From assembly GCF_900324475.1 (NCBI RefSeq), contig NZ_LT992502.1, positions 2,542,001 to 2,606,000 of the forward strand: a DNA stretch of 64,000 nucleotides, read 5' to 3'. Origin of the DNA: Enterobacter bugandensis. Its GTDB lineage: Bacteria; Pseudomonadota; Gammaproteobacteria; Enterobacterales; Enterobacteriaceae. The notes beneath the pieces were generated by a model. It ran no database searches. It was given only the letters and a program-made list of their open reading frames with translations, and was not told the DNA's origin. The stretch's first letter is position 1; each line of letters opens with the position of its first letter. A program made the translations under genes and the position numbers. Positions 25,015-34,691 of the stretch are shown here, in pieces.

Positions 25015-25998
25015 TTACAGCCATTTACTACGATGCAACCACCATGCAACACCACCAATCAAAACAACTAACATGACGCAAAACGCGGTGAAGCCGTACC
25101 GATATTCGCCGCCGGGTATACCGCCCAGATTGACGCCAAAAAGCCCTGTCAGAAATGTGCTGGGTAAAAAGACCATCGCCATCAGGGACATCGTGTAGGT
25201 TCTTCTCGCCAGCGACTCCTGCATCACCTGCGCGATTTCATCCGCCATCACCGCCGTTCGGGCAATACAAGAATCGATCTCATCCAGACCGCGGCCCAGC
25301 CTGTCAGCAATGTCCTGCATCCGGCGGCGCTGATCGTCATTCATCCAGTTGAGCCTTTCACTGGCCAGACGGGCATATACATCCCGTTGTGGTGTCATAT
25401 ACCGACGCATCACGATCAGCTGCTTGCGCAATAGCGCCAGAAAGCCGCGCGGCGGGATCTGCTGATCGAGCAGATTATCTTCCAGGTCGATGATTTTATC
25501 GTGCAGCTCTTCAATAAATTCGCTCGCATGATCGGTCAGGGCGTCACAGACGTCCACCAGCCAGCTGCCGCAGTCAACCGGTCCGGTCCCCTCTTTGAGG
25601 TCGTTCACGATGTCATCCAGCGCCAGAACCTTACGCTGACGTGTGGAAACAATCAGCCCATCGTCCATATAAACGCGCATCGCAACCAGCTGATCGGGAC
25701 GTTCATCCGTGCTGCCGTTTATACAGCGCAGGGTGATAAGCGTCCCGTCACCCATCCTGCTTACGCGAGGCCGCAGGCTTTCCCCCGCCAGCGCATCGCG
25801 TACGTTGTTAGGCAGCAGCGGAGTCGAGGCCAGCCAGTCAGCGCTGTCCGGGTGGGTATAGTTCAGATGTAGCCAGCAGGGATGCTCTTTATCAATGACA
25901 TCATCATCTTCCAGCGGTCGGGCGCCGCCGCGACCGTCCAGCACCCACGCAAAAACTGCGTCAGGAACGTTAAGTTCGGATCCTTTTATGCTCTCCAC
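25015..25998 (-). CDS. zntB: zinc transporter ZntB
   Basis: 327 residues from the GTG at 25998, which has GGGGAGG upstream and gives the same length as E. coli ZntB; an ATG at 26043 would add 15 unlike residues. It is a CorA-family channel: cytoplasmic domain, long helix (about 150-260), two C-terminal membrane segments with the signature [10 protein letters not shown] between them and the end WWLHRSKWL. It moves Zn2+ across the inner membrane. Confidence 0.95.
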   Translation of the reverse strand: MESIKGSELNVPDAVFAWVLDGRGGARPLEDDDVIDKEHPCWLHLNYTHPDSADWLASTPLLPNNVRDALAGESLRPRVSRMGDGTLITLRCINGSTDERPDQLVAMRVYMDDGLIVSTRQRKVLALDDIVNDLKEGTGPVDCGSWLVDVCDALTDHASEFIEELHDKIIDLEDNLLDQQIPPRGFLALLRKQLIVMRRYMTPQRDVYARLASERLNWMNDDQRRRMQDIADRLGRGLDEIDSCIARTAVMADEIAQVMQESLARRTYTMSLMAMVFLPSTFLTGLFGVNLGGIPGGEYRYGFTAFCVMLVVLIGGVAWWLHRSKWL

Positions 25999-26116
25999 AG
26001 CGCCTCCCCTGTTTGGCTCTTTCGATGTCAGTCTAGCTTCCATCAGGGGTTAAGCAACAACTATGTTTCGCATCGCGCTGAAATCGCTCAGGAATTGTAC
26101 ACGCTATATTTTGAGA

Positions 26117-26142
26117 ATAAAAAAGCCTGGCATGCCAGGCTT
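26117..26142 (-). terminator. rho-independent terminator after the chemoreceptor
   Basis: A perfect palindrome AAGCCTGGCATGCCAGGCTT (26123-26142), preceded by an A run that reads as T on the minus strand, ten bases past the chemoreceptor stop. Confidence 0.85.
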
Positions 26143-26152
26143 CAGGAAGCTG

Positions 26153-27295
26153 TCAATGAGAGTGCTCGGGGAGCTGATGGTACGAAACAGGGCTGGCTAC
26201 TGGTGACGGGGGGTGCCCCTGGTCCAGCCTGAAATTTCGGGTCCGCGTCTGCAGTTCGATCACCTGATTACGCAGCACATCAGAGGAACCGTTGAGCTCC
26301 TCCGCCATCGCTACGTTGCTTTGCGTGACCCGCTCCAGTTCGGACAGCGCCAGCGTGATCTGGGAAATGCCCTTCTCCTGCTCTGCGGTTGAGGTAGAAA
26401 TTTCGTCCATTAACCGGCTGACGTTGCCGGAGCCGGTCACGATGTCACGCATATTCTTCTCCGCTTCCGACACAACGCTGGCACCCTGGGTGACATTACT
26501 GCTGGTAACGTCAATCAGCGTTTTGATGTTTTTCGCCGCCTCAGCGCTGCGGTGAGCCAGGTTTCGGACTTCCTCTGCGACCACGGAGAACCCTTTCCCG
26601 TGATCGCCCGCCCGCGCGGCCTCGACGGCCGCGTTAAGCGCCAGAATATTCGTCTGGAATGCAATCCCGTCGATCAGGGAGATAATTTCCGTCATCTGCT
26701 GCGCGCACTCGGTAATGGATTGCATATTGCTGGCAACCTGTTCCATCAGATCTCCGCCCTTGCGCGCCTGCAACGTCGCGGCATTCGCCTGCTCGCTCGC
26801 CAGCCGGGTATTATCGGCATTGTTTCGGGTACTTGCCGCCATCTGCTCCATGCTTGCCGCAGTTTGCACCAGAGACGCAGACTGCTGCTCTGTTTTCACC
26901 GAGAGCTGGGCACTGCGGGAAGAGAGCTGATCCGACAAGGCCATGGCGTTTTGTGATGATGCCCTGATCTCACGCACCAGCGTAGCGATGTTGCTGGAAA
27001 GAGTATTAATCCCGGGAATTAATCGCCCCGCGCAGTTATTGCCAAACTCGGGGATAGAGACGCCTAAGTTGCCTGCGGTCACTTCTTCAATACTTTTTTT
27101 CACAGTATTGATCGGCGTCACAAGAAACTTCGTCATATAACTCCAGAGCAAAAATAATCCAACGAAATTGACCAGATTAATCGAAACGAAAAGAGGAAGA
27201 TTGCTGGAAAATAGAGCAACGATACCTGCATTCACTAAAAACAGGCACAGCAGGAACCAGGCAATGAAGGTCCTGACACTAATATTTCTTAGCAT
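26153..27295 (-). CDS. methyl-accepting chemotaxis protein without periplasmic domain
   Basis: About 380 residues. Two membrane segments (about 10-28 and 33-55) are joined by only a few residues, so no ligand-binding domain lies in the periplasm. A HAMP-like stretch (LVTPINTVKKSIEEVTAGNL) and a full signalling domain follow, with the hairpin tip EIISLIDGIAFQTNILALNA. The C-terminal end lacks the NWETF pentapeptide for CheR/CheB binding. It may sense membrane or cytoplasmic signals. The ATG at 27295 was preferred over an upstream GTG. Confidence 0.88.
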   Translation of the reverse strand: MLRNISVRTFIAWFLLCLFLVNAGIVALFSSNLPLFVSINLVNFVGLFLLWSYMTKFLVTPINTVKKSIEEVTAGNLGVSIPEFGNNCAGRLIPGINTLSSNIATLVREIRASSQNAMALSDQLSSRSAQLSVKTEQQSASLVQTAASMEQMAASTRNNADNTRLASEQANAATLQARKGGDLMEQVASNMQSITECAQQMTEIISLIDGIAFQTNILALNAAVEAARAGDHGKGFSVVAEEVRNLAHRSAEAAKNIKTLIDVTSSNVTQGASVVSEAEKNMRDIVTGSGNVSRLMDEISTSTAEQEKGISQITLALSELERVTQSNVAMAEELNGSSDVLRNQVIELQTRTRNFRLDQGHPPSPVASPVSYHQLPEHSH

Positions 27296-27739
27296 GATTT
27301 TACCCACAACTTATATTTTGGTCGGCATTTAGATTTATAGCATTCACTTTTGCGTTTGTCCTCACATAATACGCTGGTTTCTCGTTTCGCCGTTACCCAC
27401 CCTGTATTTAACTTAAGTCAGATAAAAAAGGGGTTTTAGTAGAAATGTCATGCCCTATATACTGTATTGCTGGTCCAAAGCCCCCTGAAGCGATACCATT
27501 ATCTGCGGTGCATGCACACATATTTAAGACGCTTTGCTACAATCTATCGACTATGTTTAGCAGTACTTAATGCATTAACATAAAGAATATATTTTATATT
27601 TCGGGTAAGTTTGACCTTTTATATAAGTGGCTATTTTCCACGATAAATAACTAATATGGTTTGAATGCGCATGTTCGTTGCCAGATAAAGACGTGCCGGC
27701 CGGCAAAATCGGTAACCCTCTCAGGCGTGGGATTGCATA
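27296..27739. other. 444 bp intergenic, divergent promoters
   Basis: AT-rich region between the leftward chemoreceptor and the rightward MHYT-GGDEF-EAL gene. It should hold both promoters. I see no gene, strong hairpin or repeat in it. Confidence 0.6.
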
Positions 27740-29869
27740 ATGCTCAATATATCGTGGGACCCTGTGTTGATCGCTGTCTCTTATCTGGTGGCGTTTATCG
27801 CCTCCTTTGTGGCCCTGGACAGCGCCGGGAAAATTCCCCTTTCCAGCCGTAAAGCGGCTCTGTTCTGGCGCATTGCCGGCGGGAGCACGCTGGGCATCGG
27901 GATCTGGTCAATGCACTTCATCGGTATGCTGTCGATGCAAATGCCGATGATGATGAGCTATGACCTATGGCTAACCCTTGCGTCTCTCGGCGTGGCGATC
28001 GTTGCCTCCACGATAGCAATAAATATTGCCGTTACGGGCAAACACCTCTCTCCCTTTCGGCTGTTCTTCGCCACGGTTATCCTCAGCGCTGGCGTGGTCG
28101 CTATGCACTATATCGGCATGGCCGCGTTGATGCTGGAAGGAAGCATCCTCTGGGATCGGCGCATTGTGGGTGTGTCCGTGATGATTGCCGTGGTCGCCTC
28201 CGGCGTGGCGCTGTGGCTGGCTTTTCGCCTTAGAGATAAGCACAAAGGGGTCTTTGTGACTCGCATTCTCGCCGCGTTAGTCATGGGCGCCGCCATTTGC
28301 GCGATGCACTATACGGGCATGAGCGCCGCGCATTTCCATGAGATGGCGCATACGCTCCCCGGCGGGGTCAGCGAGCTGGGGTTATCCATCTGGGTTTCCG
28401 TCACCACGCTCGCCCTGCTCGGCATGATGTTAATTATTTCGCTTATCGATTCGCACTGGCGGACCAGCCGGCTGACGGACAATCTGCGCCAACTCAACCG
28501 TCAGCTTGAGCTACAGGTTCGCTTTGACGCTCTCACCGGCCTCGCAAACCGTCAGCAGATGGATATCCGAATGCAGGATTGTCTGCACAGCGCCTTGTTG
28601 AGTAACAAACAATTTGCCGTGATTTTTCTGAATGTCGATCGCTTCAGACGCGTGAATGATACCTGGGGTCACAGCGTCGGTGATGAGTTATTAATTACCA
28701 TTGCCCAACGCATCACCTCCCTACTTACCCGTGAGATGACGCTGGCCAGGCTGGGTGGGGATGCCTTTATCCTGCTGGTTCCCGAATGCGACGAAGAAAA
28801 GCTCACTACCCTGCTCACGACGCTGCTCGCGGATATGCGCCGTCCGCTATCCCTTTGCGGACATACGCTGAGTACCACCCTCAGCGCGGGTGTAAGCCTT
28901 TATCCTCAGGATGGCGAAACGCTGCATGAACTGAAGTTTAAGGCGGATGCCGCCTTACACCACGTTAAGCAAGAAGGTCGTAACGGCTGGGCGTTTTACC
29001 GCCCTGAGATGTCAACGGCGGTTCCGGCGCAGCCGGGTTTTCTGCAGGAACTTTATCAGGCGCTGGAAAGCGATCGGTTTGAACTGTGGTATCAGCCAAC
29101 CTGGCATGCTAAAGATAAGACGATCCACGGTTTTGAGGCTCTTCTGCGCTGGCGGCATCCGGAGCAAGGCGTTTTGCTGCCAGGTCTGTTTTTACCCACT
29201 CTGGAACAAACGGGTTTGATTATTCCGGTTGGCAACTGGGCTATTGAAGCCGCGTGTCGGCAGCTTCATTTCTGGACTGAACAAGGTTTCAGCCAGTGGA
29301 CGTTATCGCTCAATTTATCCCCTATTCAGTTCGAACAGCCGGATATCTTTCACATCGTGTCGTCCATGCTGGATAAATATAATCTGTCGCCCTCAAGGCT
29401 GATCCTGGAGGTCACGGAGAGTACCGCGCTAAAAAATCTCGACCGCAGCATCGAACTGCTCAACGCCTTTAACCATGCGGGGATCACCGTCTCTATTGAT
29501 GATTTTGGCACGGGCTATTCCAACCTGCTGATGCTGAGCGTTCTTCCGGCAAAAGAGCTTAAAATCGACAAGAGTTTTGTATCCTCTATGCTGGGAAATG
29601 AAAAAAGCCGCAAGCTGGTGGAAACCATTATTAATATTGCCCGCACCATGGAGATGACTGTCGTTGCCGAGGGGATTGAAACGGACGAACAGCAGGCAAT
29701 ACTGACCAGCCTCGGCTGTGACTATCTCCAAGGCTACCTTTTCTCCCGTCCCTTGCCCGCTGAACAGGTTCCGTGGCTGCTGCTACAAAAAAACTCAGAC
29801 AAACAAATTATACCCATAAGTAAAATTCAAACGGACCCCGAATTTATTTCACAAAAAAATCATGCCTGA
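27740..29869 (+). CDS. MHYT-GGDEF-EAL cyclic-di-GMP protein, likely phosphodiesterase
   Basis: 709 residues. An integral MHYT sensor (about 1-245) has three copies of the motif, MHFIGM, MHYIGM and MHYTGM, thought to bind copper or diatomic gases. The GGDEF domain is altered to GGDAF (RLGGDAFILL), so cyclase activity is doubtful. The EAL domain is intact: FEALLRW, the Asn in SLNLSP, EVTES, DDFGTGYSNL, KIDKSFV and VAEGIET. It should break down c-di-GMP to pGpG at the inner membrane. dgcM follows, so a synthesising and a degrading enzyme are paired. Confidence 0.93.
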   Translation: MLNISWDPVLIAVSYLVAFIASFVALDSAGKIPLSSRKAALFWRIAGGSTLGIGIWSMHFIGMLSMQMPMMMSYDLWLTLASLGVAIVASTIAINIAVTGKHLSPFRLFFATVILSAGVVAMHYIGMAALMLEGSILWDRRIVGVSVMIAVVASGVALWLAFRLRDKHKGVFVTRILAALVMGAAICAMHYTGMSAAHFHEMAHTLPGGVSELGLSIWVSVTTLALLGMMLIISLIDSHWRTSRLTDNLRQLNRQLELQVRFDALTGLANRQQMDIRMQDCLHSALLSNKQFAVIFLNVDRFRRVNDTWGHSVGDELLITIAQRITSLLTREMTLARLGGDAFILLVPECDEEKLTTLLTTLLADMRRPLSLCGHTLSTTLSAGVSLYPQDGETLHELKFKADAALHHVKQEGRNGWAFYRPEMSTAVPAQPGFLQELYQALESDRFELWYQPTWHAKDKTIHGFEALLRWRHPEQGVLLPGLFLPTLEQTGLIIPVGNWAIEAACRQLHFWTEQGFSQWTLSLNLSPIQFEQPDIFHIVSSMLDKYNLSPSRLILEVTESTALKNLDRSIELLNAFNHAGITVSIDDFGTGYSNLLMLSVLPAKELKIDKSFVSSMLGNEKSRKLVETIINIARTMEMTVVAEGIETDEQQAILTSLGCDYLQGYLFSRPLPAEQVPWLLLQKNSDKQIIPISKIQTDPEFISQKNHA

Positions 29870-29961
29870 CGGGATTGAGTAGAGTATGTTTCAAGGGAGT
29901 ACATGCGGGTCAGTTCTGCCATGATTGCCAGGCGTATCGTGCCGATGAACAGGAAAATACT

Positions 29962-31194
29962 ATGTCGCAAAATAGTTTTGATGCGCTTAATGCAATTAAA
30001 ACGCCCGTGTGGCTCATTTCTCCTGTTTCGGAACAGATTATTTTTGCAAATGTGGCCGCAATACAGCTAACGGGTAATAAAACGCTGAATGACCTGCGTA
30101 AAGGGCCCTGTTCAGCAAGTGCGCAAACCGTACTGTCGATGTATGTTCCAGAACTGAAAAACGATCACGATATTGTCGAGATCTGGACAGTTAGCCGGAG
30201 CGGGCAGGACGTACCGATAAGCTGTCGCCTCTCCCTCACCCACGTCACACCGGATGGTGATGTTATCGTTTTCGAAGGGATCTCTTCGCACGCCCCCTCA
30301 GGCCTGAAAGCCAGCCGTTCCGCAACCTATCAACGCAAAAAACAGGGGTTTTACGCCCGCTTTTTCCTGACCAACAGCGCACCAATGTTGCTAATCGATC
30401 CTGCCCGTGACGGGCAAATTGTCGATGCAAACCTGGCCGCGCTCAGCTTTTACGGTTATTCACATGATGAGATGTGCCGGAAGCACACCTGGGAAATTAA
30501 CACGCTTGGCAGAGGCGTCATGCCCATCATGACGGAGATCGCCGCGCTGCCCGGCGGACATAAGCCGCTTAATTTTATTCACCGCCTTGCCGATGGCACC
30601 ACCCGCCACGTCCAGACCTACGCGGGGCCCATTGAGATCTACGGCGACAAACTGATGCTGTGCATAATCCATGATATTACTGAGCAAAAGAGGCTTGAGC
30701 AGGAGTTGGAAAATGCTGCATTACGTGACTCGATGACGGGGTTACTCAACCGACGTCAGTTTTATAACGTTATCGACCAAACCAACCTGAGCCACCTCTC
30801 AGCCCAGCAGCAATTTAGCCTGCTGCTGGTGGATACCGATCATTTTAAAAACATCAATGACCTCTTTGGTCACCTGAAGGGTGATGAGGTGCTCATCGCC
30901 CTCTCCCGAACGCTTGAAGCCTGCAGCAGACAAGATGACCTGGTGTTCCGCTGGGGCGGTGAAGAGTTTGTCATCCTGTTGCCGCGTACGTCTCTCGAAA
31001 CGGCGCTGAAGATTGCCGAATCCGTCCGTGCGGCGGTCACCCATATTACCCTCCCAGGCTTACCACGCTTTACCGTCAGTATTGGCGTGGCTCGGCATGA
31101 CCCGGAAGAGAGTATTGACGCGCTGTTTAAACGTGTCGACGATGCGCTCTATCGCGCCAAAAACGACGGGCGTAATAAAGTCCTTGCGGCATGA
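29962..31194 (+). CDS. dgcM: diguanylate cyclase DgcM
   Basis: About 410 residues from the ATG at 29962 (AGGA upstream), which matches the E. coli start; a TTG at 29875 is unlikely. A PAS region (SNSAPMLLIDPARDGQIVD-like, NFIHRLADGTTRHVQ) is followed by a GGDEF domain with intact GGEEF (FRWGGEEFVILLPR) and the end YRAKNDGRNKVLAA. In E. coli DgcM makes c-di-GMP and binds MlrA to switch on csgD and curli. The position next to zntB is as in E. coli. Confidence 0.93.
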   Translation: MSQNSFDALNAIKTPVWLISPVSEQIIFANVAAIQLTGNKTLNDLRKGPCSASAQTVLSMYVPELKNDHDIVEIWTVSRSGQDVPISCRLSLTHVTPDGDVIVFEGISSHAPSGLKASRSATYQRKKQGFYARFFLTNSAPMLLIDPARDGQIVDANLAALSFYGYSHDEMCRKHTWEINTLGRGVMPIMTEIAALPGGHKPLNFIHRLADGTTRHVQTYAGPIEIYGDKLMLCIIHDITEQKRLEQELENAALRDSMTGLLNRRQFYNVIDQTNLSHLSAQQQFSLLLVDTDHFKNINDLFGHLKGDEVLIALSRTLEACSRQDDLVFRWGGEEFVILLPRTSLETALKIAESVRAAVTHITLPGLPRFTVSIGVARHDPEESIDALFKRVDDALYRAKNDGRNKVLAA

Positions 31195-31268
31195 AACTGG
31201 AGTATCGTGAAAAGCCCCGCTACAATGCCCAGCTTAAGTAAATTAACGACGGGTGGGTTGTGGCAACA

Positions 31269-31409
31269 ATGGGAAAGACAGAAATAATACTCACCTTAAT
31301 TATTTTATTGCTTATTATATTTGGCTTATGGTTTATTTTCAGCGGTGAGATTTGGTTTTTCGTTGAATATCTGGAAAACAGTCTCTACCCCACTATTGAC
31401 GCACTGTAG
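31269..31409 (+). CDS. 46-aa single-span membrane protein
   Basis: MGKTEIILTLIILLLIIFGL continues to a short polar tail ending YPTIDAL. One hydrophobic segment covers residues 5-25 and a second weaker one 28-36. GGGTGGG lies upstream of the ATG. It is 75 bases after dgcM on the same strand and may be co-transcribed. I recognise no family. Small membrane proteins of this kind often tune a partner in the inner membrane. Confidence 0.6.
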   Translation: MGKTEIILTLIILLLIIFGLWFIFSGEIWFFVEYLENSLYPTIDAL

Positions 31410-31537
31410 TGCACGTTTAATTTATTGTTTCACCTACCGAATTTGTCAGGTATCTGCATTGCCCTCAGCCACGTAAGATACGCGGCGTTATCCTCCAACA
31501 ATGTTGATAACGAATCACTAAATCATTTGCTTATTTC

Positions 31538-31562
31538 GCCCGTTCTCTGACGGGCTTTTTTT
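31538..31562 (+). terminator. rho-independent terminator
   Basis: GCCCGT (31538-31543) pairs with ACGGGC (31550-31555), followed by a run of T. It ends rightward transcripts from the dgcM/small-protein side before the convergent LysR gene. Confidence 0.85.
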
Positions 31563-31599
31563 ATTTCCGGCTATTAAGCAAAATCAGGGTTTTCGCCCG

Positions 31600-32499
31600 T
31601 CAGTCACTATGTTGGTGTAGCACCGCTCTGCTCCAGTCATAAAAGGCGCGTACCGAAGGCGGGAGAAAGCGGTTTTGTGGATAGACAAGCGAAAGCGGTA
31701 AATCGAAAGAGACGTCCTCCATACAGCGAACCAACGCCCCGCTCTTCAGATACGGCTCAGCCAGATAGCTGGCCACGCGAATTAATCCGAGCCCTTGAAT
31801 TCCGGCCTGGATATAGGCGTCGGTGTCATCGACGATCAGCGTCTCCTTCATGCGGATTGCACAATCGCCGTCATCACGCGTAAAAAACCAGTCAATGGTA
31901 CGCCCGGTGCGGTGGTTCAGGTAGCCGACTGCGTAATGCTTTTCCAGTTGGTCGAGATTTTCCGGCTTACCACAGGCGGCTATATAGCCCGGAGAAGCCA
32001 AAACAACCCATCTGAAGTTCGCCAGAGGGCGCGCGACCAGCGTCGTTGAATCTTCGATCCTCCCGGTGCGGATCACGCAGTCATACCCTTCCTGAATAAT
32101 GTCCTCCACGTTATCGCTGGAACAGAGTATCAGCTCCAGTTCGGGATACTGGCGGAGAAATTCAGGGAGACTGGGAAGAATGCAATGTCGGGCGAGAGAC
32201 TGCGGCATCCCGACTTTAAAACGGCCTCTTGGCTGCGCGGATCTGCCGGGAAAGGAAGACTCCATTGTCGCAATATCCGTCAGCAGCCGTTTGCTCTCGT
32301 CATAGTAACGTCGGCCTTCTGCGGTCACGCTGAGTTTCCGGGTGGTGCGCTGTAAAAGCTGAATGCCCAGGTATGTCTCCAGCTCCTTAACGACCCGCGA
32401 TACGGTTGAGCGCGGTAGCCCCAGCACTTCTGCCGCCCTGGCGAAGCTGTGGGTCTCGACCACACAAACGTATACCCGCATTGATTCCAGTTTATCCAT
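31600..32499 (-). CDS. LysR-family regulator
   Basis: 299 residues. The winged helix is at the N-terminus (FARAAEVLGLPRSTVSRVVK, LLQRTTRKLSVTAEG), followed by a periplasmic-binding-like effector domain (VGMPQSLARHCILPSLPEFL, DCVIRTGRIEDSTTLVARPL). It is divergent from the NmrA-like reductase gene with 142 bp between them, so it probably controls that gene. The effector is unknown. Confidence 0.92.
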   Translation of the reverse strand: MDKLESMRVYVCVVETHSFARAAEVLGLPRSTVSRVVKELETYLGIQLLQRTTRKLSVTAEGRRYYDESKRLLTDIATMESSFPGRSAQPRGRFKVGMPQSLARHCILPSLPEFLRQYPELELILCSSDNVEDIIQEGYDCVIRTGRIEDSTTLVARPLANFRWVVLASPGYIAACGKPENLDQLEKHYAVGYLNHRTGRTIDWFFTRDDGDCAIRMKETLIVDDTDAYIQAGIQGLGLIRVASYLAEPYLKSGALVRCMEDVSFDLPLSLVYPQNRFLPPSVRAFYDWSRAVLHQHSD

Positions 32500-32641
32500 A
32501 TTCCCACCGCGCCTGAAAAGATCGATTATCCCATTTTTACGAACAGTCTAACTTATGCTTGTCGTCTTATCGAATGCAGCCATCTGACATAACCTTGCTC
32601 AAGTTGAAGTAATCAAGCGATTTAACAAAGAGAGGCTCAGT

Positions 32642-33571
32642 ATGAAAGAACGTGGTATCACGACAGGCGAAAAAGTATTAGTGCTTGGTGCAGGACAATT
32701 GGGCGCTGCCGTGCTGGAGTATCTGGTTCCGGCAGTCACGCAGCGCGACGGCGCTGTCTCTGTTATCGTATCGCCCGGCTCCAGGGACAGACGGGGTAAG
32801 CTTCAGTCCGAAACGCATCAAAAACTGGCTGATGCAGGGGCCAAATTTATCTCTGTCGATGTCGCTGCCAGCACGATTGACGCGTTAAAAAACCACTTCG
32901 CGGATTTTGATACTGTTATCAACTGCATGGGGTTTGTCGCTGGCGCGGGAACACAGATAAAGATTACTCGCGCGGTACTGGAGGCTGGCGTTAAACGCTA
33001 TTTTCCCTGGCAGTTTGGCGTGAATTACGATGTGGTAGGCAAAGGGAGCGGTCAGCCCGTCTGGGACGAGCAGTATGATGTCAGGACGCTACTGCGGGAA
33101 CAGAACGCGACGGAATGGGTGATTGTTTCAACCGGCATGTTTACCAGTTTTCTCTTCGAACCGGCATTTGATGTGGTGAATTTATCCGAAAAAACCATTA
33201 ATGCGCTCGGAGGATGGGACACACAGGTCACCGTGACATCACCTGCGGATATTGGCCGACTCACCACCGAAATTTATTTGCATCAGCCGCGGATCGTAAA
33301 TGAAGTGATATTTGTCGCAGGTGAAACAACCTCATACGGAAAACTGGCAGAAACCGTTGAACGTGTGACCGGCCAAACGTTCACTAAAGACGTGTTACCC
33401 CTCTCTGCGTTACTGGGTGAGCTGCGTTTGAAACCGGATGATACGATGACAGGCTATCGCACGGCCTTCGCCAGGGGAGACGGTGTATGGTGGCCGATGA
33501 AAGATACCTGGAATGTACAGAATAACCTGCCGACCCAGGATATAGCGTCATGGCTAAAAACCGTCATTTGA
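32642..33571 (+). CDS. NmrA-like / aromatic alcohol reductase-type NAD(P) protein
   Basis: 309 residues. The N-terminal Rossmann motif VLVLGAGQLGAAVLEYL is followed by an NmrA/isoflavone reductase-type body (FDTVINCMGFVAGAGTQIKI, VKRYFPWQFGVNYDVVGKG, ADIGRLTTEIYLHQP). It may be a reductase of aromatic or aldehyde substrates, or a redox sensor like NmrA. AGAGAGG precedes the ATG. Divergent LysR gene upstream. Last chromosomal gene before the left island repeat. Confidence 0.82.
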   Translation: MKERGITTGEKVLVLGAGQLGAAVLEYLVPAVTQRDGAVSVIVSPGSRDRRGKLQSETHQKLADAGAKFISVDVAASTIDALKNHFADFDTVINCMGFVAGAGTQIKITRAVLEAGVKRYFPWQFGVNYDVVGKGSGQPVWDEQYDVRTLLREQNATEWVIVSTGMFTSFLFEPAFDVVNLSEKTINALGGWDTQVTVTSPADIGRLTTEIYLHQPRIVNEVIFVAGETTSYGKLAETVERVTGQTFTKDVLPLSALLGELRLKPDDTMTGYRTAFARGDGVWWPMKDTWNVQNNLPTQDIASWLKTVI

Positions 33572-33598
33572 GGACATCTCTTTTCAGGACGCTAATGA

Positions 33599-33635
33599 AA
33601 ACTGGCGCTGTCAGCCGCGCCAGCTCTGGTTTAGC
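33599..33635. repeat. left copy of island-flanking hairpin repeat
   Basis: AACTGGCGCTGTCAGCCGCG continues to CCAGCTCTGGTTTAGC. It contains the stem CTGGCGC/GCGCCAG. A near-identical 38-bp copy, same orientation, lies at 63319-63356, beyond the integrase remnant. The pair may be att repeats of the island or two copies of a repeated terminator-like element. Confidence 0.75.
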
Positions 33636-33703
33636 TGTGCTGACCTGACATTCTACCCGTTCATGCCTGGTTATGTACTCGTACTGTAGCACCATGTCTG
33701 ATA

Positions 33704-34079
33704 ATGGTTTTTTCTTATCTGCAAAATATCTTTTTCGCCTGGCTCAAAGCCGGGAGCGCCACCCGCTCGTTAACACTGAATGCAGCTCGTTCACTGGCGC
33801 ATCTTGTGGATGGTAAGCTGTTTCTGGTGTCACCGGACATTTTTAAGCAGTACCACAAAGAAACCCGCGGCGATGCGGGCGAAAAAGGGCACAGACGCAA
33901 AAAGACTTTCAGAAACTCAAACTTCTCCTGCGCGGCGTGGACGGTTCAATATCTGGAACTGAACTATCAAAAGTTCGGGAAGCACGAGAATCCTCCAGGG
34001 CTACCTGTTGAGCAACGCCGCAACAGCTGAAATAACGGGATCTGCGCGGATCGCGGATAACCCCCATTCTTCATCTTGA
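33704..34079 (+). pseudogene. remnant of TraI_2-type relaxase C-terminus
   Basis: Three frames together spell the C-terminal domain of ICE relaxases (TraI_2_C type): FFAWLKAGSATRSLTLN, LVDGKLFLVSPDIFKQYHKE, then DFQKLKLLLRGVDGSI and, after another shift, STRILQGYLLSNAATAEI with a stop at 34077. Most of the gene, including the relaxase domain, is missing. It indicates that an integrative conjugative element once lay at this end. Family assigned from memory of the motifs. Confidence 0.65.
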
Positions 34080-34184
34080 TCTTGAAAATGCTTCCACTCA
34101 GAAGACACCAGGGCTGTGACCTGGCAAAAACATCATATCTATCATCCCAAATTAATTCCTTACAGGCGTTTCCGTCCGGAATAT

Positions 34185-34691
34185 TCAGGCCAAACTGTCA
34201 ACTGCCCGAAAAAAATGATCTTCCGTCATGACGGCATTCTCTTTTGCACTCTGGTGCTCACGCCGGATAAACCATTCCTCTTCCGCTGCCATGCTCAGGT
34301 AAAACGCCTGGCTGATGCCGGGCGCAGCAACCCGCATTGTCACACAGCCCGTCTCCGCACCACGGCAGAGTTGCTCCGGCATGATACTAGCGCTGCGGTC
34401 TCCGTTCACCAGACGGATGGTGGTGATGTCATACCGGCATATGCCACTGCTGAGGCTGTAACCAATGGTGCTCAGGTCGTGGATGTGCTTTGTCGCGGTG
34501 ATGATCTCAATCCCGCTACCCTCAAACCACGCATTTATCTGCTGCACCAGTGCGTCCATCCGCTGGCAAAAGGCCCGGATTTCCGCCTCCGCTGATTTGT
34601 GACTGGGCGGCGGGGTACTGTCGCTGTTCTGCTGCACTTTCCTGAAAAAACGTTCTCTGGCTGACACGCTGTCGTCCTTGTTAGTTTTCAC
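34185..34691 (-). CDS. 168-aa hypothetical protein
   Basis: A soluble protein with no signal peptide or membrane span. It begins MKTNKDDSVSARERFFRKVQ. The centre holds INAWFEGSGIEIITATKHIH and the C-terminus AFYLSMAAEEEWFIRREH. I do not recognise the family. It overlaps the end of the Myb-like gene by 11 bases on the same strand, so the two were probably one transcription unit. It is the leftmost intact gene of the island. Confidence 0.65.
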   Translation of the reverse strand: MKTNKDDSVSARERFFRKVQQNSDSTPPPSHKSAEAEIRAFCQRMDALVQQINAWFEGSGIEIITATKHIHDLSTIGYSLSSGICRYDITTIRLVNGDRSASIMPEQLCRGAETGCVTMRVAAPGISQAFYLSMAAEEEWFIRREHQSAKENAVMTEDHFFRAVDSLA

